From UBA10427 sp003500135 (lineage in GTDB: Bacteria > Bacteroidota > Bacteroidia > Cytophagales > Cyclobacteriaceae), in NCBI GenBank assembly GCA_963966275.1, contig CAWZYQ010000182.1, forward strand, positions 1 through 6,832: 6,832 nt of DNA. The letters are read 5' to 3'. Below, piece after piece: positions 6,318-6,832 of this stretch. Within the stretch, counting starts at the first letter, position 1, and the number at the start of each line of letters is the position of its first letter. The notes under the pieces are model-generated. The model was not told where the DNA came from and did not search any database. It saw nothing but the letters and a program-made list of their open reading frames with translations. The position numbers and the translations under genes were made by a program.

Positions 6318-6718
6318 CGATGCACTTCCGACTTTAGTAACTTCTTGAAATAACCATAAGGATCGCCCGATTGCATCATTTGCTGGAACTGATTAGAAGA
6401 AACCGCCTTAAATAGTCTTTTCTTACCGTCAGCTTTTACAATTAGAAAACCATCCTGATTGTTGCAGGAATACCACCAGGCGCCCTGAAATCCACTGTTG
6501 GCATAAGTTGTAGCTTTTTGCGTATAGCGAAAAACCATTTTATCGATTTGATCAATCGCCTCTGATTCCGATAATTGGTCAGATGCTGCCAGAATAGAGT
6601 CGCAATTCGTCTTTTGCGGCTTCATCTCGTAATTCGGCTCGGTTTCCTGCGCCATCGAGAAGATTGGCAACACACTAAATATCATGAATATAGCTATGGC
6701 CTTCATTATTAATTTCAT
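6308..6718 (-). CDS. Secreted protein with KTSC-like C-terminus
   Basis: A 136-residue exported protein. Residues 1-24 form a typical signal peptide: positively charged start (MKLIMK), hydrophobic core (AIAIFMIFSVLPIF) and a likely cleavage near SMAQ/E. The mature part has a polar stretch (25-65) and a C-terminal unit of about 70 residues. Within it, GFLIVKADGKKRLFKAVSSN (90-109) and QMMQSGDPYGYFKKLLKSE (113-131) recall the KTSC domain pattern: a strand with a GK turn, then an S-G-D-x-x-G-YF helix. KTSC function is unknown and this match is tentative. Two cysteines (C39, C85) could form a disulfide in the periplasm. A second in-frame ATG lies at 6706; the first gives the better signal peptide. 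Its last codons overlap the 3' end of the oxidoreductase gene on the other strand by 10 bases, and no terminator follows on the minus strand. Confidence 0.8.
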   Translation of the reverse strand: MKLIMKAIAIFMIFSVLPIFSMAQETEPNYEMKPQKTNCDSILAASDQLSESEAIDQIDKMVFRYTQKATTYANSGFQGAWWYSCNNQDGFLIVKADGKKRLFKAVSSNQFQQMMQSGDPYGYFKKLLKSEVHRYP

Positions 6719-6732
6719 TTTTGGCTTTCAAC

Positions 6733-6832
6733 CTACATGAATTTAGCATTACGAAACCAACTTTCATACCCTTCCTGAAAATACTTCTCAATAACTACCA
6801 CCTTTTTTCTTCACGACACCTTAAAAGAACCT
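6733..6832 (-). pseudogene. Possible frameshifted 3' end of a gene cut by the window edge
   Basis: Read on the minus strand, 6832-6809 can be translated as VLLRCREE and 6807-6733 as KVVVIEKYFQEGYESWFRNA followed by KFM and a TAG stop. The two frames differ by one base at a run of six A's (6808-6803); one more A would join them into a single C-terminus of natural-looking composition. Without that change the first frame stops at a TAG soon after the run, and the second has a TGA (6813-6811) just before it. This may be a decayed gene end, an assembly error in a homopolymer, or chance. No family is recognised. Nothing else is seen in 6719-6832. Confidence 0.22.

Overview
The window looks like ordinary chromosome from a member of the Bacteroidota, possibly Cytophagales-like. 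Evidence: moderate-to-low GC, a minus-strand promoter matching the Bacteroidota consensus (TTG, then TAnnTTTG), few Shine-Dalgarno sequences, and gene content common in that phylum. The phylum call is an inference from style, not from a marker gene. No rRNA, tRNA, CRISPR array, transposase or integrase was seen.

Layout. At the left edge is a short plus-strand gene (19-267) for a small basic protein with a Rho-N/SAP-like C-terminus, closed by a clear terminator (274-299). After a short non-coding gap comes a run of five minus-strand genes, read right to left from a promoter at 4687-4720. In transcription order these are: a previously unlisted 42-residue membrane peptide (4538-4666); an ABC-transporter ATPase (3798-4433, probable GTG start); an FtsX/MacB-type permease with a histidine-rich extracytoplasmic loop (2566-3801, overlapping the ATPase by 4 bases); a YtoQ-family protein (2062-2511); and a cyclic 2,3-diphosphoglycerate synthetase-like GTPase (567-1916). 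A strong GAAA-loop terminator (517-542) ends the run. The first three genes are a convincing transcription unit. Whether the last two belong to it is open: the 145-base gap before the last gene holds a nested palindrome that could be an operator or a weak terminator.

To the right, a divergent 280-base intergenic region holds the minus-strand promoter and an 11-bp hairpin followed by a T-rich tract on the plus strand, which terminates no visible gene. Then come a plus-strand FAD/NAD(P)-dependent oxidoreductase of the GltD type (4947-6317) and a convergent minus-strand gene for a secreted protein with a KTSC-like C-terminus (6308-6718). The coding regions of these two overlap by 10 bases with no terminator between them. 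The last ~100 bases hold what may be the frameshifted 3' end of another minus-strand gene.

I see no clearly new multi-gene system. The best leads are the small membrane peptide heading the ABC operon, the His-rich permease loop (possible metal link), the orphan hairpin and the palindrome.
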